Assembly (NCBI GenBank): GCA_937936675.1
Contig: CALDDL010000281.1
Coordinates: 1 to 64,000, forward strand
Length of the DNA: 64,000 bases
DNA from: an uncultured bacterium
GTDB lineage: Bacteria > Bacteroidota > Ignavibacteria > Ignavibacteriales > Melioribacteraceae
Reading direction: 5' to 3'
Shown here: positions 46,629 through 55,615 of the stretch, piece by piece
Layout of the letters: each line of letters starts with the position of its first letter
Position numbering within the stretch: the first letter of the stretch is position 1
Program-made: the position numbers and the translations under genes
Notes under the pieces: generated by a model
What the model was told of the DNA's origin: nothing
The model's database searches: none
The model's input: only the letters and a program-made list of their open reading frames with translations

Positions 46629-47654
46629 ATGATATTAGAAGCTTTATACTTTCCCTTGCACGACTATTGGATGTTTTATATAGTATTTACACTGTTTGTT
46701 CTGATGATGTTAGCTCTCGATCTGGGAGTATTTCATAAAGAATCTCATGCCGTTTCATTTAAAGAAGCTCTTTTTTGGACAATCTTTTGGATAAGTCTTG
46801 CACTCCTGTTTAATCTCGGATTTTATTATTATGCCGATTGGAAATTTAGTACAGATGCACGTCTATTAGCATTTCCCGGTTTTGTGCCCGAAAAAGCCGC
46901 ATATCAATCTGCTCTCGAATTTATTACCGGTTATGTAATAGAAAAATCACTTTCGGTTGATAATATTTTCGTATTTGTTGTTGTTTTCTCATTTTTCGGT
47001 ATTCCTGCTAAATATCAACATCGGGTATTATTCTTCGGAATTATTGGAGCATTAGTCTTTAGAACTATTTTTATTTCTATCGGTGCTGTATTAATGCAGT
47101 ATCATGCCGTTATATTAATATTCGGAATATTTCTGATTATCACCGGAGTTCGGATATTATTTGAAACCGAAAAAGAAGTCCATCCCGATAAAAATCCTAT
47201 AATAAAATTGCTTAAAAAAGTTTTTCCGGTAACATCCGGCTTACATGGTAATCATTTTTTTGTTCGCATTAATAAAGTATTGCACATGACGCCATTAATG
47301 GTATGCTTAGTATTTTTGGAAGTAAGCGATATAATATTTGCCGTAGATTCGGTGCCTGCAATTTTTGCAATTACAAGAGAACCATTGATTGTTTTCACTT
47401 CCAATATTTTTGCTATACTTGGTCTTCGTGCCTTATTCTTCCTCTTGGCTAGTGTAATTGATAAGTTTACTTTACTTAAATACGGTCTCGGTATAATACT
47501 TATATTTGTAGGACTCAAAATGACTTGGCTAAATAATCTTTATGGAGGACAGTTCCCAACCGCTCTTTCATTAGTTATTATTTTAGGGATACTAACAATA
47601 TCAATTGTAGCTTCACTTTTTATAAAACCGAAGGATGAGGAAAAAATAAAGTAA
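46629..47654 (+). CDS. TerC/Alx-family integral membrane protein
   Basis: A 341-residue membrane protein with eight or nine hydrophobic segments. LDLGVFHKESHAVSFKEAL, EKSLSVDNIFVFVV and EVSDIIFAVDSVPAIFAIT are the family signatures; the aspartates in SVDNIF and FAVDSVPA sit in membrane helices and are thought to pass metal. The length matches E. coli Alx (321). Relatives export manganese or help load metals onto secreted enzymes. I looked for a yybP-ykoY manganese riboswitch in the 106-base leader and saw none. The receiver gene follows after one base. Confidence 0.92.
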   Translation: MILEALYFPLHDYWMFYIVFTLFVLMMLALDLGVFHKESHAVSFKEALFWTIFWISLALLFNLGFYYYADWKFSTDARLLAFPGFVPEKAAYQSALEFITGYVIEKSLSVDNIFVFVVVFSFFGIPAKYQHRVLFFGIIGALVFRTIFISIGAVLMQYHAVILIFGIFLIITGVRILFETEKEVHPDKNPIIKLLKKVFPVTSGLHGNHFFVRINKVLHMTPLMVCLVFLEVSDIIFAVDSVPAIFAITREPLIVFTSNIFAILGLRALFFLLASVIDKFTLLKYGLGIILIFVGLKMTWLNNLYGGQFPTALSLVIILGILTISIVASLFIKPKDEEKIK

Positions 47655-47655
47655 A

Positions 47656-48435
47656 ATGGATGTAAAAAAAACGATATTAATAATTGATGATGATGACAAT
47701 ATTTTCAAATTGCTTGCGACAATCTTAAGATCCAAATTTAATATTAATATTAAACGGGCAATTAATGGATTAGAAGGATTGAAGATGATTAATGAATCTA
47801 TTCCCGATGGAATAATTCTCGATATATCGATGCCGGTACTTAATGGAATTCAGATGTTAGAGATTTTGCGAGGAAACGATAAATTAAAGAATATCCCTGT
47901 TTTTATTATTTCTGCAATATCAGATGCTCAAACATTTGCTCATCTAAAACGTTTACAGATTACCGATTTTTTGGTAAAACCATTTACAATTCAAGATATG
48001 GTTGCACGGTTTACAGATTTCATTAGTAATCAAAATCATATTGTAATTCAATCAGATAATTGTGTATTGATCCTTGGAAAAAATGCAGTTAATATCCAAG
48101 AAGAATTAAAGAAAGACCTAAAAGCAGATTTTATTGCAACTGAGGATGGGATTACAGCCTTAGAAAGCTTTCTTCTTTATAAACCTGTACTTACAATTAT
48201 ATGTGAGAAAGTTACTAATATCCCCGAAGAACTAATTACAATGAATATGAATAAATTAATTAAGGAGCGATTTTCTAAGGAGAATCCGCTGATTAATTAT
48301 GGTATGGTAGGATATAAAATAAAAAATAATCCGGCAATCAATCCCGGTTACTTCAAATCATTTTGTGAAGATATAAACCAATTGAAAGAAGAGGTAAAAT
48401 TAGTTATAGACAATCAAAAAAGTGAGATGAAATAA
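47656..48435 (+). CDS. Response regulator with a second, degenerate receiver-like domain
   Basis: A 259-residue protein. The N-terminal receiver has the acidic pocket D11-D14, the phosphoacceptor D56 (GIILDISMP) and K108 (FLVKPF). After residue 125 comes a second alpha/beta domain (NCVLILGKNAVNIQEE, ATEDGITALESFLLYKP) with no acidic pocket or phosphoacceptor, so it is a pseudo-receiver or an unknown output domain. No DNA-binding helix-turn-helix is visible. No histidine kinase is encoded nearby. The final codon overlaps the start of a 62-residue gene. Confidence 0.85.
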   Translation: MDVKKTILIIDDDDNIFKLLATILRSKFNINIKRAINGLEGLKMINESIPDGIILDISMPVLNGIQMLEILRGNDKLKNIPVFIISAISDAQTFAHLKRLQITDFLVKPFTIQDMVARFTDFISNQNHIVIQSDNCVLILGKNAVNIQEELKKDLKADFIATEDGITALESFLLYKPVLTIICEKVTNIPEELITMNMNKLIKERFSKENPLINYGMVGYKIKNNPAINPGYFKSFCEDINQLKEEVKLVIDNQKSEMK

Positions 48436-48623
48436 TGGCAGATATTAAATGTGCATCATGTCCGCTTAGAGCGAAATATGATAATAATCCAAAATCATTT
48501 GCAGGACGTTTTTGGAGATGGCATATCAATTTTTGTCCGGGCTGGAAGAGTTTTATGAATACGATTTCCGAATCCGAACGAAAAGCGTATGCTGAAAAAT
48601 ATCAGTTAAAAAAATATTTATAA
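48435..48623 (+). CDS. Small CxxC protein, unknown function
   Basis: A 62-residue protein beginning MADIKCASCPLRAKYDNNP. C6 and C9 form a CxxC pair; a histidine (H30) and a later cysteine (C34, in NFCPGWK) could complete a zinc site. Aromatic residues are unusually frequent in GRFWRWHINFCPGWKSF. The start overlaps the stop of the response regulator by one base, so the two are coupled and may act together. I do not recognise a named family. It could be a zinc-binding adaptor, but this is inference. Confidence 0.65.
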   Translation: MADIKCASCPLRAKYDNNPKSFAGRFWRWHINFCPGWKSFMNTISESERKAYAEKYQLKKYL

Positions 48624-48739
48624 TATATTTTAATAACTGTTTGGCTAAAAGTTGGTTATAAGTATTGTCATTTAATTTGCAATGAAATCCCAACCGACAG
48701 GTTATGAATAAATATTGCTCTTAATTTCGTTTTCGGGTC

Positions 48740-48768
48740 TTGCGAAATAATTAATGATATGTTATATT
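48740..48768 (+). promoter_or_regulatory. Candidate promoter of tRNA-Gly (GCC)
   Basis: TTGCGA (48740-48745), a 17-base spacer and TATATT (48763-48768) lie 36 bases upstream of the tRNA. The -10 box is good and the -35 box agrees at the TTG. The 181-base gap 48624-48804 contains nothing else recognisable. Confidence 0.5.
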
Positions 48769-48804
48769 TACTACTCGATTTAGAAAGTTCTTAAAAAAAT
48801 GAAT

Positions 48805-48879
<75 letters not shown>

Positions 48880-48880
<1 letters not shown>

Positions 48881-48906
48881 AAAAAGTCCGCTCCGTGCGG
48901 ATTTTT
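48880..48906 (+). terminator. Terminator of tRNA-Gly
   Basis: TCCGC pairs with GCGGA around TCCGT; A5 before and T5 after extend the stem and give the U-tract. It begins directly at the encoded CCA, so the tRNA precursor is very short at its 3' end. Confidence 0.75.
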
Positions 48907-48934
48907 AGTTTATATTATCTTATATTGAAATCAT

Positions 48935-49008
48935 GGTGCTGTACCCAAGTGGCTTAAGGGGAAGGTCTGCAAAACCTTTATTCGTCGGTTCGAATCCGAC
49001 CGGCACCT
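48935..49008 (+). tRNA. tRNA-Cys (GCA)
   Basis: Acceptor GGTGCTG pairs with CGGCACC (one T-G); anticodon stem AAGGT/ACCTT with loop CTGCAAA gives GCA (reads UGC and UGU). The T arm GTCGG-TTCGAAT-CCGAC is perfect. The discriminator is T, as required for cysteine. CCA is not encoded: CAA follows. Confidence 0.95.
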
Positions 49009-49016
49009 CAAAAAAG

Positions 49017-49050
49017 AACCTCGATAGCTTTCAGCAGTCGAGGTTTTTTT
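49017..49050. terminator. Bidirectional terminator between tRNA-Cys and the thioesterase gene
   Basis: AACCTCGA and TCGAGGTT form an 8-bp perfect stem followed by T5 on the plus strand; A6 before it gives a U-tract on the minus strand. It therefore ends tRNA-Cys (+) and the convergent thioesterase gene (-), whose stop codon is at its right edge. Confidence 0.8.
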
Positions 49051-49804
49051 ATAAATTTTCTCTTTCCTTCCAGATTGTTATGGCTGAGGCGCAGACTTTA
49101 TTATCTCTCTTATTTTTAATAGAACATAAAAAAGAATTTTCATTTTCATCTTTCTCAGTAAATGAAATTATTGTATCTCCATATTTAGCTTCTGCCACAA
49201 ATCTTCCATCAATCGAATGAAGAAAATAATTATCAATAATCTCTTCCGGAATTGATTCTATTAACCATTGTAAATATCGTATGTTATTTACATGTTGATA
49301 TGAATCTACATCATAGCGGTTAATTATAAACTCTTTTACAAGGCTTAGTGAGTCGCTAGCTTCGATTTTTTTTGATAAATCATGATTGGTGCTTAGTTCT
49401 TCATATTGAGACCATTTTTCTTTAATTGCATCAAAAATTTGAATCGGTCGTCTTCTTTTTATATCAAAGAAAATCCAAACTCCTTTAGCTCTGCCAATTA
49501 TCTCACCATTTTCACCAAAAATAATATTTTCTCTAATTCCTTTAATTGAAGTGTAACTTGAAAGCCATGTCCTGATTTTTATTTTTTCTTTATAAGTTGG
49601 GTAGCGATCCATTTTCATAATACCTGAAATCAATACCCAACCGATATTTTGTTTTTCGAGATCGTATAAACTATGACCGATTGAATAGCAATGGTCTGCG
49701 GCGGTTTCTTCGAGGAGGGTTAAAATGGTGGTCGGAGAAGCTTCTCCGAATTTATTCATCTCAAAATATCTTAATTCAACTTCCTTCTCAAAAAAATTTT
49801 CCAA
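49049..49804 (-). CDS. Acyl-ACP thioesterase
   Basis: A 251-residue protein with two hotdog repeats, as in the FatA/FatB-like bacterial family (PF01643). LEETAADHCYSIG near residue 30 opens the first half; the second half has RYDVDSYQHVNNIRYLQWL, with the conserved asparagine and histidine-type catalytic residues (N and H of HVNNIRYL). It releases free fatty acids from acyl carrier protein. The gene is in reverse orientation, convergent with tRNA-Cys. No signal peptide is seen, and the family length is normal. Confidence 0.9.
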   Translation of the reverse strand: MENFFEKEVELRYFEMNKFGEASPTTILTLLEETAADHCYSIGHSLYDLEKQNIGWVLISGIMKMDRYPTYKEKIKIRTWLSSYTSIKGIRENIIFGENGEIIGRAKGVWIFFDIKRRRPIQIFDAIKEKWSQYEELSTNHDLSKKIEASDSLSLVKEFIINRYDVDSYQHVNNIRYLQWLIESIPEEIIDNYFLHSIDGRFVAEAKYGDTIISFTEKDENENSFLCSIKNKRDNKVCASAITIWKERENL

Positions 49805-49925
49805 AATTCCACTCTCATATAAGATATTAAAAACAATTTCTCACAAATTTAGCATAAATTATCTATAAAATATATCCCATAATTGTAAAGTAGTATTAAG
49901 AAATAATGTTGATTCAGTTTAGGAT

Positions 49926-50450
49926 TTATTTCCGTGAGGCATGGAAGAATCCTCTATATGGACGTGCCTGATTAATTGTAATAAATGCCTTCTCATCAAT
50001 TTTCTCTACGGTTTCTATTAGTTTCTTTTGATGTTTTCTTTTAGAAAAAACTATAAGAATTGAAGTGCCGCCTGTACCACCTTCGGCAGGTAAAATCGTT
50101 ACACCATATTTTAGCTTTCTTAAAGCAGTAGCAATTTTATCAGAGAAATGAAGAGATATAATATTTACCTGTACATAACCGATAGCGAAATATTGTTCTA
50201 GCGTGATACCTAGAATATTACCCAGAGCGAATCCGACAGCATAACCAAAAAGGTTAATATTTTTATCCATGTGCTCCACGATGTAACGCATCGCATAAAT
50301 CCAAATAAGAACTTCAAAAAAGCCGGCAATTGCTGCCTCATACTTTTTCCCCTGAACCACTAATAAAGTTCTGAAAGTTCCGATTGTTACATCACAAATT
50401 CTCATCACCATTATTAAAAAGGCACCTGAAAGTGCAGCAATTATTTCCAT
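49926..50450 (-). CDS. DUF5698/DUF2179 membrane protein (UPF0316)
   Basis: A 174-residue protein with three N-terminal hydrophobic segments (about 3-20, 40-58 and 68-90) and a soluble C-terminal domain (LPAEGGTGGTSILIVFSKRK, the DUF2179 ligand-binding-like block). The motif DVTIGTFRTLLVVQGKK near residue 20 is characteristic of UPF0316. It is an inner-membrane protein of unknown function. It is transcribed away from pcm, with 61 bases between their start codons that must hold both promoters. Confidence 0.85.
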   Translation of the reverse strand: MEIIAALSGAFLIMVMRICDVTIGTFRTLLVVQGKKYEAAIAGFFEVLIWIYAMRYIVEHMDKNINLFGYAVGFALGNILGITLEQYFAIGYVQVNIISLHFSDKIATALRKLKYGVTILPAEGGTGGTSILIVFSKRKHQKKLIETVEKIDEKAFITINQARPYRGFFHASRK

Positions 50451-50511
50451 TTATTATTTATTACCCGATTTTTTTTGCAAATTAACAAACTAAATAATTA
50501 TTTATAAGCAA

Positions 50512-51150
50512 ATGTACGAAAAAGAAAGACAAGAATTAATATTGACCCTCCGAGAGAAGGGAATAACGAACGAAAGAGTATTAAAAGCTTTTTTAGAGGT
50601 GGAACGACATCTATTTATTCCGCAGGCATTGCACGGACATGCTTATGCGGATAATGCTCTTCCGATTGGTTTTGATCAGACAATATCGCAGCCATATACT
50701 GTTGCATTCATGACTCAAGTGATGAATCCGCAGCCCGGAAATAAAATTCTCGAAATTGGGACGGGTTCCGGTTATCAGGCAGTAATACTTAATTACTTAG
50801 GAGCAAAAGTATATTCGATCGAGCGTAATCACAATTTATATTTAAGAACATCGCAGCTATTCGATAATCTAGGTTATAGAATTGCATTAAGATGCAGCGA
50901 TGGTACGCTTGGCTGGGATGAATTTGCTCCTTATGATGGAATTATTGTTACCGCTGGTGGACCCGAAATTCCTACTAACTTAAAAAAACAATTAGCCCCG
51001 GGTGGAAAACTAATTATCCCTGTCGGCGATAGAAAATCACAGAAGATGCATATTCTTCAGAAGACCGGTGTGGATAGTTTCAAGACAACCATTGTCCCCG
51101 ATTTTTCATTTGTTCCACTAATCGGTAGGGAAGGGTGGAAAATAGGGTAA
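50512..51150 (+). CDS. pcm: Protein-L-isoaspartate O-methyltransferase
   Basis: A 212-residue enzyme that methylates abnormal L-isoaspartyl residues, starting protein repair. The substrate loop PIGFDQTISQPYTVAFMTQ is typical, and the SAM-binding motif EIGTGSGYQA is at 81-90. The length matches E. coli Pcm (208). miaA starts 16 bases before its stop, so the two overlap and are likely coupled, as is common when pcm has been shifted into a tRNA-modification operon. Confidence 0.95.
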   Translation: MYEKERQELILTLREKGITNERVLKAFLEVERHLFIPQALHGHAYADNALPIGFDQTISQPYTVAFMTQVMNPQPGNKILEIGTGSGYQAVILNYLGAKVYSIERNHNLYLRTSQLFDNLGYRIALRCSDGTLGWDEFAPYDGIIVTAGGPEIPTNLKKQLAPGGKLIIPVGDRKSQKMHILQKTGVDSFKTTIVPDFSFVPLIGREGWKIG

Positions 51151-52061
51151 TAATAATTGCTGGACCAACTTGCTCGGGCAAAACTTTTTTATCAATTAAA
51201 CTTGCCGAAAAATTAGGCAGTGAAATTATATCCGCTGATAGCAGGCAGGTTTTTAGGTATCTTTCGATCGGAACTGCCAAGCCAGACTATGATGAATTAT
51301 CAAAGGTGAAGCATCATTTTATCGATTGCTATAATCCTGATGAAGTCTTTAATGCAAGTATTTTCGAAATAGAATCTCTAAAAATTATTGAAACTCTAAT
51401 TGCCAAAGGAAAAATTCCAATCGTAGCGGGTGGTTCGGGACTATATATTAAAGCATTAACCGACGGTATCTTTAGTGAACAGGCAAATGATGAAAATTAT
51501 ACTTCCGAATTAAAAGTAATAAGAGAAAAGTCGGGAAATGAATTTTTATATAATGAATTAAAAAAGGTCGATCCGGTAAGTGCTTCTAAAATGCTGCCAC
51601 AGAATTGGAAAAGAGTAATCAGGGCACTTGAAGTATTTCATGTTACAGGCAGACCGATTTGGGAATTGCAGAAAGAACAAAAGAGGGAATCACCTTATCA
51701 ATTCATAAAATACGCACTCCTTTGGGATAGAGATTTGTTATATAAAAATATCGAATCTCGAGTGGATAAAATGATTGATGAAGGTTTAGTTAATGAAGTT
51801 CAATCCGTACTTGATATGGGATATAGCGAAAAGATCAATTCGCTTAATACAGTCGGCTATAAAGAGATTATCTCTTATCTAAAAGATGAAATTAGTTTGG
51901 ATAGAGCGATTGAATTAATCAAGAGAAATACGAGGCGATTTGCTAAGCGACAGATGACATGGTTCAATGCCGATAAAGAGATTAAATGGATAAAAGTCAA
52001 CTCGAAAGAAGATTTAAGTTTCGCTGCCGATTCTGTTGAAAAAGAATTTCGTATTAATTGA
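51135..52061 (+). CDS. miaA: tRNA dimethylallyltransferase
   Basis: A 308-residue enzyme that attaches dimethylallyl to A37 of tRNAs reading codons that start with U. The P-loop GPTCSGKT is at 10-17; DSRQVFRYLSIGTAKP and HHFIDCYNPDE are the conserved substrate-binding blocks; RRFAKRQMTWFN near 280 is the C-terminal signature. GTG 51135 is the start, inside the pcm reading frame. The tRNA-Tyr, -Trp and -Cys genes in this window encode expected substrates. Confidence 0.96.
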   Translation: MENRVIIIAGPTCSGKTFLSIKLAEKLGSEIISADSRQVFRYLSIGTAKPDYDELSKVKHHFIDCYNPDEVFNASIFEIESLKIIETLIAKGKIPIVAGGSGLYIKALTDGIFSEQANDENYTSELKVIREKSGNEFLYNELKKVDPVSASKMLPQNWKRVIRALEVFHVTGRPIWELQKEQKRESPYQFIKYALLWDRDLLYKNIESRVDKMIDEGLVNEVQSVLDMGYSEKINSLNTVGYKEIISYLKDEISLDRAIELIKRNTRRFAKRQMTWFNADKEIKWIKVNSKEDLSFAADSVEKEFRIN

Positions 52062-52123
52062 AGATAGCAAATTGATTGTATATTTTAAGAAAGAAGAAAA
52101 TTGAAAAATTTAGGAGAGTATAG

Positions 52124-53225
52124 ATGTACGAAGAACAGATAAAATATCTATCAGAGATAAATTCCCGATTAACGAATCTACGAGGTTATCTTTAAGTTAG
52201 ATGACAAAGAAAATCAGATTGCTGAGATTCAAAGACATTCCGAAGCTCCAAACTTTTGGGATGATCAGAAAAATGCGCAATCAATGCTTCAGCAAGCTAA
52301 AGTCTTGCAAAATTGGGTTGATCCATGGAATATATTAAATGAAAAGCATAAGCACTTAACTGAACTAACTCAATTAGCTGCCGAAGAAAAAGATGATTCT
52401 TTTCAAGAAGAGATCGATAAGGAATTGGATGATTTAGTAAATGAAATTGAGAAAGTAGAATTGAAAGGAATGTTAAGCGGTAAGGATGATGATAAGAATT
52501 GCATCCTTACAATAAATTCCGGTGCGGGTGGAACGGAGGCTCAGGATTGGGCGGAGATGCTATTAAGAATGTATGTGAGATATTGCGAAAAGAATAGTTA
52601 TAAAGTCGCGATTGTCGATATACTTGATGGTGATGGTGCGGGAATCAAAAGTGCCACTTTAAGTATCGAAGGTGATTTTGCTTATGGATATCTGAAAGCT
52701 GAAAACGGTGTTCATAGATTGGTGCGCATATCTCCGTTCGATGCCAATAAAAGAAGACACACATCCTTTGCGGCAGTTTTTGTGATCCCTGAAATTGACG
52801 ATACAATCGAGATCGATATCAATCCGGCGGATTTACGTATAGATACTTATCGTTCCGGCGGTAAAGGTGGGCAGAACGTTAATAAAGTTGAGACTGCCGT
52901 TAGAATCACTCATTTACCTACAAATACGGTGGCTGCGTGCCAAAGTGAGCGTTCCCAAGGGCAGAATAAGGCAAATGCAATGCGTATGCTTAAATCGAAG
53001 TTATATCAGTTAGAGAGAGAGAAACAAGTGGCTGAGCTTGATGAAATCGAGAAGAGCAAAATGAGAATCGAATGGGGAAGTCAAATCCGCTCTTACGTCT
53101 TTCATCCTTATAATCTTGTAAAAGATCATCGAACCGATTTTGAGACTTCTGATACGCAAGGTGTAATGGATGGAGAATTGACCGGATTTATTAAAGAATA
53201 TTTATTGCAATTTACCAAAAATTAA
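52124..53225 (+). CDS. prfB: Peptide chain release factor 2, programmed +1 frameshift at a UAA codon
   Basis: The complete protein has 366 residues (E. coli RF2 365). The first frame starts at ATG 52124 after TAGGAGAG and runs 23 codons to CTT (52190-52192) followed by TAA (52193-52195). GAGGT three bases upstream of CTT acts as the internal Shine-Dalgarno. A +1 slip continues at AAG 52194 into a 343-codon frame, with the N-terminal junction reading LRGYL then KLDDK, matching E. coli at LRGYL. The stop-codon-reading tripeptide is SPF (in [11 protein letters not shown]) and the catalytic GGQ is in [11 protein letters not shown]. Normal sites stop at UGA; see findings. Confidence 0.95.
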
Positions 53226-53234
53226 TGGTGATTA

Positions 53235-53993
53235 ATGAATAAGAATCCGATTTCGGTTTTAATAATTGCCGGTAATGAAGAGAAGAATATTCGCGACTGT
53301 TTAGAATCAGTTAAATGGGCAGATGAGATTGTTGTAATCGATTCTTTTAGTACCGATAATACATTTAATATTGCGTTAGAATATACGCCAAATGTTTATC
53401 AGAATAGATGGAACGGATTTTCGGAGCAGAGGAAATTTGGAAATAGCAAAGTGAGAAATGAATGGGTTTTAGCTCTTGATGCAGATGAAAGAGTAACACC
53501 TGAACTCAAAGAAGAAATCATTGCTTTACTTTGCGATAGTCATAAATACGATTCATATTATATCCCTAGACGGAATTATTTTCTGGGTAAGCATATAACT
53601 ACCTGCAAATGGTATCCCGATTATCAATTAAGGTTATTTAAAAAGAGCATTACAAAAGTTACAGATAGAAAAGTGCATGAAGGATACGAGACTGAAGGAG
53701 AACGGGGTAAATTAAAAAATGATTTAATCCATTTTACTCATAGCTCAATAACAGAAACGATTAATAAAATTAATCATTATTCCACTCTTGAAGCGGAAGA
53801 AAAATATAGAGGGAAAAGGGTTAAAAAAGGCGATTTAGTTCTTCATCCATTCGCGGCTTTTCTTAATCAATTCATATCCCGCAAAGGGTATAAAGATGGT
53901 GTTCATGGATTGATGGTATCCTTGATTCACAGCATGACTAATATGTTGACCTATATGAAGACCTGGGAATTGCAAAATAAAAAGGATAAGTAA
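53235..53993 (+). CDS. Family 2 glycosyltransferase (WaaE/KdtX-like)
   Basis: A 252-residue glycosyltransferase, probably cytoplasmic or attached to the inner membrane. VLIIAGNEEKNIRDCLES is the donor-binding start, DSFSTD the first acidic motif and DADE (82-85) the metal-binding motif; HFTHSSITETINKIN is the acceptor half. Proteins of this short form add sugars to lipopolysaccharide core or other surface glycans. It starts nine bases after prfB; an imperfect inverted repeat overlaps its stop. Confidence 0.9.
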   Translation: MNKNPISVLIIAGNEEKNIRDCLESVKWADEIVVIDSFSTDNTFNIALEYTPNVYQNRWNGFSEQRKFGNSKVRNEWVLALDADERVTPELKEEIIALLCDSHKYDSYYIPRRNYFLGKHITTCKWYPDYQLRLFKKSITKVTDRKVHEGYETEGERGKLKNDLIHFTHSSITETINKINHYSTLEAEEKYRGKRVKKGDLVLHPFAAFLNQFISRKGYKDGVHGLMVSLIHSMTNMLTYMKTWELQNKKDK

Positions 53994-54026
53994 AATTAAA
54001 CGAGGGTGCGAATTAATCTACTTATC
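53985..54026 (+). terminator. Inverted repeat at the end of the glycosyltransferase gene
   Basis: GATAAGTA pairs with TACTTATC, with ATTAA/TTAAT further in, across a 2/1-base internal loop. No T-run follows, so it may terminate weakly or stabilise the mRNA. The rest of the 199-base gap 53994-54192 between convergent genes shows nothing recognisable. Confidence 0.4.
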
Positions 54027-54192
54027 GTCAATCTTTTCAAAGTTGTATTAAATAATTCATCAAGAGGCATGAGCATTTCATTCTACTTAATCCCAATCAA
54101 TAAATATATTTATACTTTTCATTTATCGGTATAATGCTTGAATGCTTTTTATCATTTATATAATTAATTACACACCAAATTATTTGTATAGC

Positions 54193-55107
54193 CTATTTTG
54201 AATATCTCCTCACATCAAACGCTGTGAAGCCACCATCAATCGAAATATTTATTTTCTTTGTTGCTGAATCATAATTTTCCGTCTCATAAGTATGTTTGTC
54301 TTTCTTTATGAAATCCTTAAAATCATTACTAGAAAGAACCGATTCGGCTGTAATTTTACATCCGACATTTGAAGGCACTTGAAGCTCGAATGAAGTAGCA
54401 CCCATTTCTACATTTACCTCAGTAAGAGCAGCTTTATCACCTAGCTTAACATATAATTTAGAAGCGCCGGTATTTAATTCTAATCGATTTATTAATAAAT
54501 CACTTAAATCTAGTTTCCCGTTTATTGCACCGACATTTAGCGTAATATCCCATGAAGGATTATTATTGAGTTTTAATAACAGATCGTTTTTTGTATCGCC
54601 ATGAAAAATATTAAAGTGATTATTCTCATAATCGATATCAATTTCGGCAGTAGAGTCATAAGTATTAACTAAAAAATCATAACCTGCAAGATTTCCTTTG
54701 GCATCCCCGCTAATTAATCCGGTAGAGCCGCCTTCGAGATTCAATCTTCCGGCTCCGGTGGAAATTGTCATTCTTGCGCTCGTTATATTAGAATCAAATT
54801 CCTGATAATAATTTTCGGAATAGTTTCCTTTACTATCAAAATCATCAAATTCAGGATAGACTTCGTCATAAATATTATAGGCAAATCCAAAGATCATTAG
54901 AGCCACGAACAATCCAAAAATTGCACTGATCACCGACTTCATAATACCATCTTTGAAAATTACCATTACGCCCCAAAGAATAAAGAAGAAGGGCCAAAGG
55001 TCAAATACAAAATTAAAATCGCTATTAATAATATCTGCTCTGGTCATTAAGAAAAGACCGCCGAGTGTTAAGAAAAACACACCCCAAAATAATTGTCCGC
55101 TTTTCAT
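54193..55107 (-). CDS. LiaI/LiaF-like membrane protein (DUF5668)
   Basis: A 304-residue protein. Four hydrophobic segments in the first 100 residues include the DUF5668 signature (GGLFLM, ILWGVMVIFKDG); a beta-strand-rich C-terminal part (LNVGAINGKLDLSDLLI, ELNTGASKLYVKLG) resembles the LiaF/cell-wall-active-antibiotic-response domain, a beta-solenoid. ATG at 55107 is chosen because the longer frame overlaps the pspC-like gene. It is cotranscribed with that gene (13-base gap) and probably takes part in envelope-stress response. Confidence 0.85.
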   Translation of the reverse strand: MKSGQLFWGVFFLTLGGLFLMTRADIINSDFNFVFDLWPFFFILWGVMVIFKDGIMKSVISAIFGLFVALMIFGFAYNIYDEVYPEFDDFDSKGNYSENYYQEFDSNITSARMTISTGAGRLNLEGGSTGLISGDAKGNLAGYDFLVNTYDSTAEIDIDYENNHFNIFHGDTKNDLLLKLNNNPSWDITLNVGAINGKLDLSDLLINRLELNTGASKLYVKLGDKAALTEVNVEMGATSFELQVPSNVGCKITAESVLSSNDFKDFIKKDKHTYETENYDSATKKINISIDGGFTAFDVRRYSK

Positions 55108-55120
55108 ATTATTCACTCTT

Positions 55121-55615
55121 TTATTTTTTTGAATTATAGATGAAAAATGCACCTGCTAAAATCAACAATATAGGAAATAAATCGCTAAAATCGAAAGAAG
55201 GGATTATATCATCGATTAAGAATATAGCTCCAATAATTATTAAAATACTCCCTGCAATCAAACGACCATCTGTTCTTTTCTGAATAGGGATATCGAAGTT
55301 AGGAACCGAACTGCTATCAGAAGTTCCGGTATTCGATGCTGTACTTTCTGCTGAGTATTGATCTCCGGCTGATTTTTCATCAAATGGATTTGCATGCGGT
55401 ACATCATTATTTAATCCGAATGCTTTTTCAAAGCTTTCTTCAGGCACCATTATCCATAGTAAAATATATATGAGGATGCCAATACCATTCATTACTGTAA
55501 GAACAACGAATAAAATCCTAACTATTACGGGGTCTATATTAAAATATTCACCCAATCCGCTGCAAACTCCGGCAATGATTTTGTTTTTTCTGGCTCTAAA
55601 TAGTCTCTCTTTCAT
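55121..55615 (-). CDS. PspC-domain envelope-stress protein
   Basis: A 164-residue protein. The PspC block LFRARKNKIIAGVCSGLGEYF is followed by a membrane helix (about 28-55) and a second pair of helices at the C-terminus (about 110-160) joined by a polar linker rich in serine. ATG 55615 is chosen because AGGTG lies just upstream; an in-frame ATG at 55642 would add nine residues. PspC proteins sense membrane stress. It is transcribed divergently from nadE and followed by a LiaF-like gene. Confidence 0.85.
   Translation of the reverse strand: MKERLFRARKNKIIAGVCSGLGEYFNIDPVIVRILFVVLTVMNGIGILIYILLWIMVPEESFEKAFGLNNDVPHANPFDEKSAGDQYSAESTASNTGTSDSSSVPNFDIPIQKRTDGRLIAGSILIIIGAIFLIDDIIPSFDFSDLFPILLILAGAFFIYNSKK

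Noticed and set aside
52284..53225. prfB as an intact 313-residue gene starting at ATG 52284, or as a frameshifted pseudogene.
   Set aside because: The upstream 23 codons, the internal Shine-Dalgarno, CTT-stop and matching LRGYL junction fit programmed frameshifting and restore the normal RF2 length.
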